Positions 45,306 to 56,919 are shown, numbered from the stretch's first letter. The stretch: 64,000 nucleotides of DNA from Liquidambar formosana (GCA_039720395.1 CM077828.1:15059764-15123763); one strand, 5' to 3'. Notes: generated by a model not told the origin, from the letters alone. A program made the numbers and translations.

Positions 45306-46450
45306 ATATTATATACTCTTGCAAGGGTATCTTTGACTATGAAGTGTTTGAACTGAATTGAATTCCAAGTTTTTTTTGAAAGATGGGTGATTTCGAATGT
45401 GTCGGAAGTAGAAGTATGAAAACATGTAATTTAGGGGGAAAAAAAAAAATGCCCACTTAACCAGCACAACCTACTCAAGTTGCACCCCTAATATTAATAC
45501 CCTTTTCTATATAAGTACCCTATTTTACCTACAAGGAAAATGTCTAGCATTGTTCAAATCAAAAGTAATTTGGTGATTAATTTAGGTGGTTAACTGGTTA
45601 TAAATCTTTGGAAAAAAAAGAAAAAAAAACTATGGTTTTGAACAATGTATGTAGATAGGTTAACTGCTTAATGCGAATTGTTGCAAGTTTTGGACTCTTT
45701 GCTATCTAGATAAATCATGGAAACAATTTTAATCCGGTCATTGAGCAAATACTATCACCTTGAGCATGTCTGTGACAATAATTGAAGCTGTAATCGGGCC
45801 TAATTATTTTCAAAGATGAAGAACACAGATGATTATGAGTGAATTTTTGTATGGTTTTTTAGTGTACAATAGTTTTTAAATTTTAGGGTAAATTACAGAT
45901 AACCCCCTTGAAGTATGGGGGTCAGCAAAAAGCCCTTCCTGATGTTCAAAGTCGAGCAATGTACGTCCCCCAGAGTCATTTTAAGCATTGCTTAATTTTG
46001 ATTATTTAGGCGGACATTACTTGATTTTAAACATCATCGGGGGGCTTTTTGCTGACCCCTCATACTTCAGGGGGGCTATCTGCAATTTACCCTAAAAACT
46101 ATTCCATAGTAATTTTTAAACAAGATAGTCTTAAACACCAAAACTGAAATTTATACCTAAATATTCCATGCATACATTTTGTTTTCTCAGGTGACAAAAA
46201 ATTAATGATTCAGTAGTTAAACAAGTAAGCCTAGCTATTCCGATCACTGATGATCTCACAAGCTGAAAAACTAGACGTTTAAATAAAGGGTTTTAGGGGG
46301 GCACAACTTGTGGCTCTTCAAGCCACATTGGTTGCATTTTGTTTTTTCTTTTCTTTCCACCAGATCGAGTCTTATGTATACTCCTATAATCTGTGTCCAA
46401 GTTGCAAATGTTCTTGTTGGAAAGATGGAGGAGGAGACGCTTCCATAGAA
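45306..46450. other. Segment B-only stretch without recognised gene
   Basis: No counterpart in segment A. Holds AT-rich sequence, the hairpin MITE at 45868-46103, and an exon-like cysteine-rich scrap beginning after a strong 3' splice-site lookalike (polypyrimidine tract then CCACCAG, 46340-46363). The downstream reading has CPSCKCSC and ECCW. No ATG is in frame upstream. Confidence 0.35.
45868..46103. mobile_element. Inverted-repeat MITE (GGGTAAATTRCAGAT type)
   Basis: Ends AATAGTTTTT and AAAAACTATT outside, then TTAGGGTAAATTACAGATA against TATCTGCAATTTACCCTAA and GGGGGTCAGCAAAAAG against CTTTTTGCTGACCCC. The arms are ~80 bp, nearly a full hairpin. Confidence 0.75.
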
Positions 46451-47257
46451 TGTTGTTGGGGTTCTAGAAACAAAGTGGAAACTTCGATCAATGCGATAAG
46501 AAACTTTCAGCCAAAAAGAGCATTCTTTAATTTTGTTTTTTGTTAGCGCTCGCTAGCACTATCATTCCATTAGGGATGGAAATCGTAACCGTCCTAAAAA
46601 CTTTCTACCACCAAGAGATTACTCTTATGGTTGCTATGATGATAACCCACTACGAAAAGTTTGATTTGTAGAAACAGATTAATATTGTTGCAGATAAAGC
46701 AGCAAAATCAAAATCAGTTGCTAAATCACATTAGCGACAATGAAGGCTTTGTCACCAAATCCAATGCTATTACCTGTGTCGCTAAAATATTTATCAACTC
46801 ACAATAATATTCCAATTTGCAATGGTTTTGATTTTTTTTATATGTTTGCCCATTCGATTAGTGATGCTTAATTTCCATTGCTGACTTTAGCCATTGGTAA
46901 AACTGATTTTGCAAATTTTTAAAAATAAGAATAATTGAAAATTTACCTTTGTGACTGTTATATTAGTTGCTAAATTAATAATTCTAAAATTTAAAATATT
47001 CATATTATAGATGGATATAAATCCTCCGTAAGCTTGGTAAAAAAAGAAAAAAAAAAAACATTTAATTTTTTGTTTTGTTTTTGTGCTGCCTCAACATGTA
47101 AATTGTTCAATTCTCATAAAATTTTCATATAGTTTAAAATTAGATAATAAAATATTTTAATTAATCAAAATATATTAATACTCCAAAGAGGCTAGTGCAT
47201 TCTCACTTACCACTATAAAGTACAATGTGTGTCTAAAACAATATTTACAATCATAAA

Positions 47258-47523
47258 ATACATTCTATTTTGTTTGATCACTAAACACCATTTTAAGGAG
47301 GGGCATTTATTGGATTGCCATGTCACTCATTTAACTTTAATTTTTCAATTCTACCCTCCCCTTTTATTTTTTATTTATTCCAGAACAACTGTAATTATAA
47401 ATATAGTAAAAGGTCTTTTAGGAAAATAATATTATTCATTGCTTTGACTTTTGACAATGATCAAACATTTTGAAACATCTCAAAATAGAAATTATAATCG
47501 AACAAAGTGAAATGGAGGGAGTA
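47258..47523. mobile_element. Stowaway-like MITE shared by both segments (B copy)
   Basis: Starts CATTCTATTTTGTTTGATCA and ends GAACAAAGTGAAATGGAGGG then AGTA. Orthologous in position to 31083-31364. Just right of it (47596-47700) lies a small local palindrome with ATTAATGAGAGCAT-type words repeated in both orientations. Confidence 0.65.
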
Positions 47524-48599
47524 TTATTTAGCAGATCTCAAAACAAGTAATTCTCTCTTTTCATGTTTTTTCTTGCAATCCTAGTCGGTGAAATATGCTC
47601 TCATTAATGGGTGTTTCACCCATTAATGAGTAATATGATTAATATTACTCGTAATTTCTAAATAATGAGAGCATGTTTCACCGACTAATGAGAGCATGTT
47701 TAATATTTATAAAAAATGAGTATTTCTACTTTTTAGTTTTTTACCAGGTATTGCCCGCAGTTTCTACTTTCTGTTCCCCAAATAGGCCGGTCGTTTCTTT
47801 GCTTTATGTTCTTTCCTTCAAGAAAGAAAGAAGAAGACTTGCATGTGCATAGTGTAGCTAATATCATTTTGACATGCCTGCTTTACCCCATTTGGGACTA
47901 GCTATCACAAAAAGATGAAGTGAACATATTTCAGTAGAGCTTCTTCCCCCAATTAATTTCTAATTGCTTTGCTTCGATCAGCCTTCATGATGACTACCTC
48001 TTATGCTACACATTTTTTAGCAGTGGTATAGGAATTTGTGGACGAGCCTCAAGCTCAATTTTAGTAATATAACTAATCTAGAAAAATTCATGGAAATGGA
48101 GTGGTGTTTTTCCAGCAAGACATGTTTTACTAAGCTGGATTTTACAGCATTCTTCAATTTCAGCCGGGATGTTCTACAGATGGCTTCTCCTATAAATTTT
48201 TTGAGTATGAGCAGCAACCCCGAAAAGTTCTATATTACAAAAGATAGCTGTGGGTGGTAAACTCGAAACCTGTTCCAGCCTCAACTAATTCTTCTCTGAG
48301 GTCTCTTTCCAACTAGGCCAGTGGATCGTTGAAAGTTAAGCATACGTACCCTTGGCACCACCATAGAATATGATAAATTAAGTTGTATTTTCCATTAATA
48401 CGAGTTCCAAAATCCAACAAAAAAAATACAATATACAAGTTTGGAACTCATACCCAAACCAAAAGATCTAAGCCTATTGGTGGTGAGCCCATTATTTGTA
48501 TTTTAAGGCCCTTTTTTTCTTTTATTCTTCTGATATGCGACAAACCCACATGTAAACCTCAACACATAATATCATAATCAATGGAAATTAATGGTCACT

Positions 48600-48803
48600 T
48601 TCCTTGCATGGTTTTGGTTAAAGTTTTGGTCTTTTTCTGGGTGGGAGGTCTGTCGGGGTGGTTTTATTTAGTATCTTGCTAAATTTGGATGCTTTTCTCT
48701 AGGCTTAGCTTGGTATCGTATTTGAGCGGTGGTTCTTGCTTGTGATTGTAAAAGTCTGTGTTTTGATTAATAAAATGGTTTTCTTTTGTTGATTAAAAAA
48801 AAA
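48600..48803 (+). mobile_element. LINE 3'-end fragment with poly(A), 204 bp
   Basis: Ends in a short poly(A) (48795-48803) after AATAAAATGG. Flanked by ATGGTCACT (48591-48599) and ATGGTTACT (48804-48812). Segment A has the single site TTATGGTTGCTCATTG (~33889). A 5'-truncated retroposed copy. Confidence 0.75.
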
Positions 48804-48929
48804 ATGGTTACTCATTGAAAGAATGAAAGTGGTTTGCATTTGTGGAGTGGCATATAGAAAGTGTTGTGGTTTGCATTTGTTTATGTATTTTTAGGAATAA
48901 GTTCGACAACAACTGCAGTTGAACCAACC

Positions 48930-49290
48930 AAGGCCGGTCAAAAAAAAAGAAGGAGGAGAAAGAAGTGGGTGACTGAAGAGGATGAGAAACTTGTGGAGGC
49001 TGGTTGAGTTGACTCACACAGGATTAACGGTCGATAATGGTTTCAAGGCTGGCCATCTCCAAGTTGTAGAGAAGACGCTCGAAGTAAAACGCTATCTGAC
49101 CATGGGTACAAAGATATCCACACATCAGATCAAGGAGAAGAACATCGAACAGAGAAACTTATATGGTCCATGATATGTTATATGGGCCTAATACTAGTGG
49201 GTTTGGTTGGGACGATTCTAGGAGGACTGTGGTTGCTGAAAATTCCTTTAATTGGGATGCACATGTGGTTACTTAGATTTTTTTTTTATT
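48930..49290 (+). pseudogene. Myb/SANT-like domain pseudogene, segment B copy
   Basis: Domain order is readable across frames: basic-acidic start KRRRRKKWVTEEDEKLVEAG (48942-49005), stop TGA, then in another frame VDNGFKAGHLQVVEKTLEVK (49030-49092), helix region TMGTKISTHQIKEKNIEQ, NLYGP-stop, and the C-terminal SGFGWDDSRRTVVAEN (49195-49245) then WDAHV. This is the arrangement of the plant Myb/SANT-like (Myb_DNA-bind_3) domain, found in proteins related to Harbinger-associated Myb-like factors. In functional proteins the domain is ~95 residues. Here a frameshift and at least two stops kill it. It could be a processed copy or a captured transposon gene. Confidence 0.7.
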
Positions 49291-50646
49291 ATTTTGTATA
49301 TATGTGCTAATGTACAACATTTTTATTATTAATAGTCTAATATTTTATTAACTTGCATTTTAAATACATATTTAATGAGTTATAGGGGTTAATTATTTGG
49401 TAAACTTTAAAGCTTAGCCAGCCATATAAGATAAGTTTCGCTAGTTTTGATTTCACACTATTTGATAAGATTTTTTTTTTTTTTTTTCCTTACTAATCGG
49501 TTTCAATTTCTTATTGAAAACAACATAACCATAATTTTTTTTTTCAAACCAACTGTAAATGATTTATTTGAAAACTAAATAACAGTTAAGGAGTGAACCA
49601 AGTCTGATTTAGTTTTTAAAATTCCCAAATAGGCCATCATCTTAGAAGATTGCAAGTGAACTAAGCCGTTGGTGAACAAGTTTAGTAAGGGCTTGTTCAA
49701 GCTCATTCGTTTAGTAAAAGAGTTAAGTGAAGCAAACCAAATCTCAGCTCAACTCGACTCATAACAAGCTCGGCTTGAGATTAAATAATCAAGCTTTTGA
49801 AAACAAACCAAGCCCAACATTCCAAAATTTAATTCTGCTCAACTCATTTGCGACCCTACACGTGTAACATGTGCCACTATCCTTAGTTTACGAGAAAATA
49901 AAGCAAAATTTTCTAACCAATTCAAGTCATCAACATGAAATTAATAATATCAAGGAGATGAATTGTAAATAAAAAATAAAATAAATAAAAATATTTCTTA
50001 TTCATTTTTTTTTTCTAAAGATATGTCTGGTAAATCAAGTTTACGCACTCTCATCAGCAAGCATATATTCGATCGATAGATGACCTTAACATGGAGATTA
50101 AGAAAATGATTGAATTGGAAGTATTTAACTTTTATGGGCGGCGCGAAAGGCAAAGCATGATTGGATCTTAGTGGGTGATAGGAATACAAGATGTTTTCAC
50201 TCTGTGATGAGACAACGGCGACAACGGAATGGTATAGTTCATCTTAAAAAGGAGGGACAAGAGATTTCTCTTGCATACCAAGAGGAAATTGGGTCATATA
50301 TTTGGGCATGGTTCAAAAATTTTTACTCTCATACTCTTCATAAGACATCTCAGGATGATCATAATTTTTTTGATCTTCTTTCATGGCCACAACTCACCCT
50401 GGAACAGAAATGTTTGCTAGATCAACCCTTCACAAGTCAGGGAGTCGAGCAAGCAATATTCCAAAATGGTCGTCTTAAAGCTTTTTTTTTCCTATCTTTT
50501 TGGGACTCCTATGACTGGGGCTACCCTTTCCTTCTTGTCTTCAGGCCATCCCCAAGAAACCCATTCCTGAATGTCTCCCTTATTTGAGACTAATTAGTCT
50601 CTATAATGTCTATTACAAAATTATCACCAAAATTCTTACTAATGGG

Positions 50647-51048
50647 TGTTGTGCGGAAGCGCGATAAACAAACAATTTTTATGGTGGTGGAAGTTATATT
50701 AATCAAATAAAACAAGTGAATCGATCCAAGCACAAAAATAGACAAACACACAAAGAAAAGGAGACACAAGATTTACATGGTTCAGCAAGATACCTACGTC
50801 TACGAGCGGTGATGATCAATCTACTATGTGTTCAAGAGAAAAAAAGAGTAAAAATACTCACAACATCCCTAGATCCCCTTTACACCCAATAACGGCTTCC
50901 AAGTGGCTCTCCATGCATCCGGATGAAACCCTAAAAGCAACCCCTTATATAAAGTGGGTTATAATATAAGTAAACGGGTCGAGTTGGGTCGAAAAAACCC
51001 AACTTACAAGAAAGGCTAAAAAATAGAATTAAAGACAAATATCCAACA
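50647..51048. mobile_element. Small solo LTR (402 bp), Copia-like or TRIM-like
   Basis: TGTTGTGCGG...ATATCCAACA with a perfect 5-bp duplication ATGGG (50642-50646; 51049-51053). Segment A has the empty site ATCAATGGGTTGAAG (~39287). The words ATTTACATGGTTCAGCAA and CCTACGTCTACG are typical of dicot Copia LTRs. Confidence 0.85.
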
Positions 51049-51120
51049 ATGGGTTGATGTCGCGTATGGAGTCACTTCTAAGTCCTTTTCAAAATGCCTT
51101 TGTGGTTCTCATTTCTGATA

Positions 51121-52098
51121 GGGTAAATTACAATAAGACCCCCTCTAAAATCTGACTATTACAGATACACCCCCTCATGTTTTTAAAATTACACTGACAC
51201 TCCCTACTTTACAAAATAAACTACAAAGAGACCCCTCCTTCTAACTTCCGTCCATTAATCTATTAAATCATATTCAAATTTTTTCAAAATACCCTAACTA
51301 TCCTTAGTGGATGATAACTTCCATGTTAAATGCGTATAACTCACCAGTCCAATAGGTCATCCAATACTTTTGAATTTTTTAATTATTATTGATAAACAAC
51401 TAAAAGATAATATATATATATATATATATAAGAAAAATGCTAAAAACAATTTAAATTTTCTGTCCAACTGATGTGGCAGCTGTCAAATTTGCTGTTTAGA
51501 AACAATTATTTATTTAATTAAATTTTTAATTAATTTGCAAAATAAAAAATAAAAAAATTGATTTGCTAGGTTGCCACCTCATTTGAGTAAGTACATTTGA
51601 GTAAAAAAAAAAAAAGGCTATGTAGCATTACTCATATGTAAAAATAAATAAAAAGAATTATTACAATGGAGATGTACGTATAAAGGTGGCAAATGAGGTG
51701 GCAACTTGGCAAATCAATTTTTTTTTTATTTTTACACATCAATTAAATAGATAATTGTTTCTAATGAGCAAATTTGATGGCTACTACATCAGTTGGACAA
51801 AAATTTAAGCTCTTTGACATTTTTCTTTTATATATATATAATCTTTTAATTGTTTATCAATAAATAAATAAATCAATCAAATGTATTGAATGAATGTGTT
51901 GGACTGATTAGTTATATGCATTTAACATGGAAGTTGTCATCCAATAAGGGTAATTAGGGTATTTTGAAAAAAATTAAAAGTAATTTAACGGATTATGGAC
52001 GGAAGTTAGAAGGACGGGATCTTAATGTAATTTCAGAAACGTGAGGGGGTCTATTTGTAATTGTTAGATTTTAGAGGGGGTCTTAATGTAATTTACCC
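51121..52098. mobile_element. MULE-type TIR element (978 bp) with perfect 9-bp TSD
   Basis: TSD TTTCTGATA at 51112-51120 and 52099-52107. Long inverted ends (~230 bp, for example GGGTAAATTACAATAAGACC against GGTCTTAATGTAATTTACCC). A second inverted pair inside (51450-51600 against 51700-51830, around GTGGCAACCTAGCAAATCAA) suggests a nested hairpin. No transposase. Segment A has the empty site CATTTCCAATAATATC. Confidence 0.9.
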
Positions 52099-52497
52099 TT
52101 TCTGATAATATTATCATCGCTCATGAGGTGATAGAAGTCATTAGAAAACAGAAAAAGCAGGAAAAAGGGAAAGAGTTTCTTGGTCTTTTATTGAGAGTAT
52201 TCTTCAAAAGATGGGGTTTAGTGAGCATTGGATTTCTTTAATTTCATGACGTATTTGCAAAGTTTCATACCAAATTCTTGCCCATGGATCACCCACTCAA
52301 CCCTTCCTTCCCAAATGTGATTTACGACAAAGGCCATACCTAATCTCCTTACTTCTTCCTTTTCTGTATAAATGCATTATCTCTTGCCTTTTGTAAAGCT
52401 GAAGAAGATAAATTATGCTGTGGTATTAAGATTGCCCATCCATGCTCCATCCATTTTCAACCTTTACAAAAGAATAATAATAATAATAATAAAATAT

Positions 52498-52756
52498 TAC
52501 TCTTTCCATCCCCAAAGATAGACTAAAGTTTTTATTTTTTCTATCACCAAATGTTTGTCCGTTTAAAAAAGTCAAATCATAAATTTTTTTAACTTTTTTA
52601 TATTACCCTTAACTATTTTAATAATTACTCTCAATACAAAACTCAATATCAAATAAGAGAAAATACTTTTAAAAAGATAAAATTTAAATTTAATAATAAC
52701 TTTTCTTAAACTCTGTATTTTATCAAATTGGACCTATATTTAGGAGATTGGAAGAG
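52498..52756. mobile_element. Stowaway-like MITE
   Basis: TA then CTCTTTCCATCCCCAAAGAT; the right end GACCTATATTTAGGAGATTG is degraded. The interior resembles the MITE at 37210-37487. Confidence 0.55.
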
Positions 52757-53925
52757 TTTCAAATTAGTGATCAGCAGAAAATTGGGGTCACACTCCACCC
52801 ATTTTCTACCTCTACCAAAAAAATAATAATAAATTTATTATTATTATCAAATTAGTGATCAAAGGAAAATTGGGGTTTGCCCCTTCTCCACGTTTAGTTT
52901 TAAATTGATTCTTCAAATCTGTTGGTTTTTTTCCTCTTTGGAAAACAGGAAGGACTGTACAAGTAGAAGTTTTCCAGGCTTTGCGTGACGAAATCGTTAT
53001 TCCGTTGCTACATAAAAAGAAGAGGGAGAAACTCCTTTTTAAAATATTACAGAAAAGGACAGGTGTCCCCTCGTGGAAACAGCCACGAATCGCCACCCTG
53101 ATAGTACGGATCTATGTGGTCCATAAAAAAAGAAAAACAAGACGGACAAATAAATAAAAATAATAATAAAAACGCGTAAAAGTCCGCGTCGCATGGGGCA
53201 CGCGTCGTGATTGGGGATGGTGCGTAATAATATAGAAAGAGATGTTGTCGACAGTCGGCACGTGGCGCCAAGTCTCCTCGGTCCATACGGACCTCGTGCC
53301 GTGATCCCTTACGCGGTACTACTATTTCTGGTATTGCAGGCCTGGCCGCGTAAATTTAAAGTAATTATTGCGTGTGGCTAGCGTGTACGTTTTTTCTGTT
53401 TTTCTAAAAATATCTATCGCCACGCATGGTCGGATGTTTGTGAATAATAACCACACTTCTACAAGACCAAGAATGAGAGAAGACCTTTCATGGAACCGGG
53501 CCATGCTGGTTGAACTAAGTCAACTACAGTCAAACAAAAAAATACAATGACATTTTTATTTTACTTCGACCCTGATTAATCGATTGCACCACATGACTTA
53601 TGCTACGATTCTGTACAAGTCTTTCTCCAAAAATGAATGTGTCTACACTTTCCTTTTTTCCTTTTTCATTTTTGTTTTGTTTCAGGGACTGCCCATGATC
53701 GAATCCACAAATAAATAAATAAAAACTGTTTTAATCCTTTCGGGTATGTTTGGTGACACTACCATTTTGCTACTTTTTTTAAGTTGAAAGTAGAGTGAAT
53801 ATTAACTTTTTTCAACTTACAAGTATTTGTTTTTTTTAAATAACTTTCTTTTACTAACAAATCAGTAAGTAAATTGTATATTAACTTTTTTGTTTTATAA
53901 AGTATAATTCATAAAGCATAGCGTT
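52757..53925. other. Low-copy-looking spacer with a GC-rich regulatory-like island
   Basis: 53060-53420 is clearly richer in G+C than its surroundings. It holds CACGTGGCGCC (53260-53270, G-box/ABRE-like), two ACGCGT words (53172 and 53199), GCGTCGTGATTGG and several CACG words. I see no coding frame with family features in it. The right part (53420-53925) is AT-rich with nothing recognised. Confidence 0.35.
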
Positions 53926-53929
53926 GATA

Positions 53930-54079
53930 TAATTTAGGTAAGCACGTACTCACTTGATCATATATATATATATATATATAGGATGATGATCAGGTAAGCA
54001 CGTAATGATATAACTTATATCAAAACCTACATTGGGAGTTGTATGTATATATATAGGATGATGATCAGGTACTCACTTG

Positions 54080-54142
<63 letters not shown>
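53930..54142. mobile_element. Fragmented (TA)n-flanked MITE copies and long TA tract
   Basis: GGATGATGATCAGGTA appears twice (53982 and 54056), each next to TA repeats. The long (TA)n at 54085-54141 runs into (CA)n. These look like partial copies stacked at one microsatellite. Confidence 0.6.
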
Positions 54143-54153
<11 letters not shown>

Positions 54154-54179
54154 AAAGCAAAACTAGAGTGGTATATGTA

Positions 54180-54909
54180 CAAGGGCGAAGCCAGAGTGGT
54201 AGCAAGTGAGGCGTTTGCCCCACTTGAAAATTTCAAAAAAAAAAAAATTCTTAATATTTTTCTGTTTTGATGATCATTTCCTAACTTAATACCAAATAAA
54301 AGAAACTAGTAGTCATTTTAAAGTACATATACAATCAATTTGTAGTCATTACCTGAAAATTTCCAAAAACTTCAGAAGGGGAGAAAGACCAATCACAAAA
54401 ACCACTGCCAAACAAAGTGGGATACCTGTTTGAGGCGGTTAGCTATAAGCCATTCGGGATAATGCTAATCTCAGAGCCAGCCCTCTCTCAATCTGAAAAC
54501 AAGAAGGGGAGTAGGAGAAGCCTAACAAGAAAAGGGGCCGGTTGAAGGACCTGGCAGATCCGTAAACCGCCTTCGATTTGCTCCCTTTGAGGGACTGACG
54601 AAAGTCTCTCCTGTCAAAAAGGATCAAATAGTAAGAGACCCCGAGGGAACCCAAGACCGAAAAAATTCTTAATATTTTTTTATTTTGATAATCATTTCCT
54701 AACTTAATACCAAATAAAGGAAATTAGTAGTCATTTTAAAGTACATATACAGTCAATTTGTAGTCATTTTGAAGTACATATACAGTTAATCTGTAATAAG
54801 TTAGACAAAAAAATAAACTTCATATGGTATTAAGTTAAAAAGGGATCACTAAAACGTAATATGTTGCAATAAATTGCCTCACCTAATGTAGTTTCTTGGC
54901 TTTGCCCAG
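54180..54909. mobile_element. hAT MITE containing an internal duplication and foreign filler
   Basis: Ends CAAGGGCGAAGCC and GGCTTTGCCCAG; 8-bp flanks TATATGTA (54172-54179) and TATATATA (54910-54917), 7/8. The core (CTTAATATTTTTYTRTTTTG, CTAACTTAATACCAAATAAA, GTACATATACARTCAATTTG) occurs at 54249-54350 and again at 54667-54765. Between them lies ~300 bp of unrelated, GC-richer sequence (54352-54658). Confidence 0.8.
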
Positions 54910-55122
54910 TATATATATGGGATTACTATTAGGTGAGCACATATTGATATAAGTTATATCTACCCCTTAGTGGGGGTTGTACCTCATGCATTAGTAAGTT
55001 ATGAGTACCATTAGGCTAATAAACGAGATGCAACTCCTCATGCATAATGCTGATCAAATAAGTTAGGTGAATACATGCTCATTTGATAAGGACTGCACAT
55101 ATATGTGTATGTGTATATATGT
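54910..55122. mobile_element. (TA)n-flanked MITE (Micron-like)
   Basis: TA tract, then AGGTGAGCACATATTGATAT, the GGGGGTTGTACCTCATGCATT core, and the inverted right end ACATGCTCATTTGAT. Same family as 25942-26150. Confidence 0.55.
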
Positions 55123-55328
55123 GTGTATAATTAATAATAAAAAAATAAAATTCAGAAAGGCCAACAAATCTCCTTTAAGCTCATGTGTAGTAGTGGTGGT
55201 GGTGGTAACGACTAAATGGTGGTGCTGACATGGTGGTGTTTGTGGTGATGATGTATTAGTAGTGGTGATGTAGAGGTGGTAAGACAAGCAAATTATTAAG
55301 AAGTTTGATAATTACTTTTAAAAATTAG

Positions 55329-56919
55329 GGTAAAATACATTTACACCCCCTGTGTTTATTGAATATTACATTGACCCCTTCATACTTTCTGAAATTACAC
55401 TGCCATCCCCTTGTTAGAACGCCAACCTTAACGTAATTAATGGAAATGTAAAAAGACCAAATTACCCTTCTTTTAAAACAACGTCGTTTTGTGTTTTTGC
55501 TCTCTCTATCTCTCCCTAGCTGCCCATCTTTTTCTTCTTCTTTACTCTCTCTCTCTCTCTCTCTCTATCTCTTTCCTCTTTGTTTTTCTTTTCTTTCTTT
55601 CTTTTTTTTCTCTAAACCTTCACACGGTGCCTCTTATCGCAGCAAACCCCGCTCACTATTGGCGACCTGTCACCGCTGCAGCAAACACCCACCGACAGCA
55701 AACCCCTCACCACAGCTCTCCATGAAGCACAGTGCACTGGTAAGCCCTGCGAACTACGACCATGGCTGCCTCTAATTCTCTAAACATAGTAGAAGGAGAA
55801 GAAGACCCTCGAAAGTCTTAGATATCCAGGTTCGCCGTCGCCTAGCCTCGCCTTGCCTTGCCTCGTTGCACCTTCGCCTTCGCTATCGCCGTCTTCTCTT
55901 ACAAACATGGATGAGGCCCCATCAAGCTTGAGAAGCTCTACAACTTCTTAAATGCACACCCCTTGGAGCATTGTGCAGAAATTGGGGGGAAAATCTGTGT
56001 TTTTATAAAATAAAATAAAAAAAGGGTTTTTCTCAGAAGGGTTGCGAAGCTTTGAGAGATGGTGATATTGATGGCAGTTAGTGACGAGGGGGTTCATAGG
56101 AAGGGAATTGATGAGGATAGGTTTGAACAAAAAATACTCGCCGGAAAAAATGGAGTCTTTGACGCACAAATTTTTTTTTCTTTTTTCCTATTGCTGCATC
56201 TTCTTCCTTATCCTCCCTTTCTCTGTTTTTTTCCCTCTTTAGTTTGCTTCCTTTTTTTTTTTTTTTTTTTGCCTATGCCAGAAACCCATGGATCGTACCC
56301 ACTAGAAACCCCCATCCCACCTTAGCTCCCTCTGCACCCACGATGACCTCCTAGTTGCGAGCAGGGCCACGACTTCATCTCTGTGCGAGCAGGGCTTAGC
56401 CCTTCCTCCACAACACTCTAGCCCTCTTTCCATTGAGCTCTCCCACCGACACTCTTTATCTTTCTTTTTTTTTTCTTTTTTTCTTTTTTCTTTTTTCCCC
56501 TATCTGTCTCTTTAACTGTTTTGTTGAGAAATAGGTATTCGGGTATGGGTTTTGAGATGGAGACATGGATTGCTGCCATGGAGGAGTTTGTGGTTGCCTT
56601 AGGTCTTTTTGTTCATAGAGCAAATCTAGTTATGGGGTGCTCCGGCAGCAAACCCCCATCCCACCCACCCTCCCTTTGCGTCCATGATGCTGACCATGCC
56701 AAACGCCATCGTTTTGGCTTACTAAGGCTAAAATGGGTATTTTCAGCCTATTTTTACATAATTTCAGCAACCAACGTTAATGTCTCCTAACGACTGGTTA
56801 ACGGATGGGGGAAAGTGTAGATTATTTTCCAAAGTAAAGGAAGGTAATGTATTTTCAGAAAGGATAGGGGTATCAGTGTAATAGTCAGTAAACACAGGGG
56901 GTGTAAATGTATTTTACCC
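55329..56919. mobile_element. MULE-type TIR element (1591 bp) with GC-rich interior
   Basis: Long inverted ends: GGGTAAAATACATTTACACC against GGTGTAAATGTATTTTACCC, extending ~130 bp (GTTAATTACG region). Flanks AAAAAATTA and TAAAAATGA are similar (7/9), a decayed 9-bp duplication. The interior has (CT)n at 55545-55570 and a CG-rich block at 55630-55920 with CCTTGCCTTGCCTCG words. No frame matches a family I know. It is a candidate Pack-MULE, but unproven. Confidence 0.75.

Larger units (their letters stand above)
50160..52410 (+). pseudogene. LINE reverse transcriptase relic, segment B copy
   Basis: The plus frame 50171-50587 reads GDRNTRCFHSVMRQRRQRNG, KNFYSHTL, and LTLEQKCLLDQPFTSQGVEQ, the region joining endonuclease and RT in plant L1-type LINEs. 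It is followed by VYYKIITKILTNG-like sequence (50600-50640). It is then split by a solo LTR (50647-51048) and a MULE (51121-52098). SDNIIIAHEVIEVIRKQKK follows at 52100-52150 and YQILAHGSPTQP at ~52265-52300. It keeps ~230 bp more at the left than the A copy. Non-functional. Confidence 0.8.
42960..52470 (+). repeat. Segment B of the large direct duplication (partner 19200-39950)
   Basis: Starts at GAGACATTTCAAGTTCAAAC (A: GAGACATCTCGGAATTCAAA at ~19206) and ends near TGGTATTAAGATTGCCCATC (A: GCAGTATTAAGATTGCTCGT). It is ~9.5 kb against ~20.7 kb in A. The difference is nearly all copy-specific insertions. Orientation and order match A. Confidence 0.8.

Noticed and set aside
46310..46546. 78-codon frame looking like a secreted cysteine-rich peptide
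   Set aside because: Begins at GTG with no in-frame ATG; the apparent signal peptide is a polypyrimidine tract. Kept only as a weak exon-relic finding.
55489..55775. Two overlapping Ser/Leu-rich plus frames
   Set aside because: Encoded by CT-rich microsatellite inside a MULE; not protein-like.
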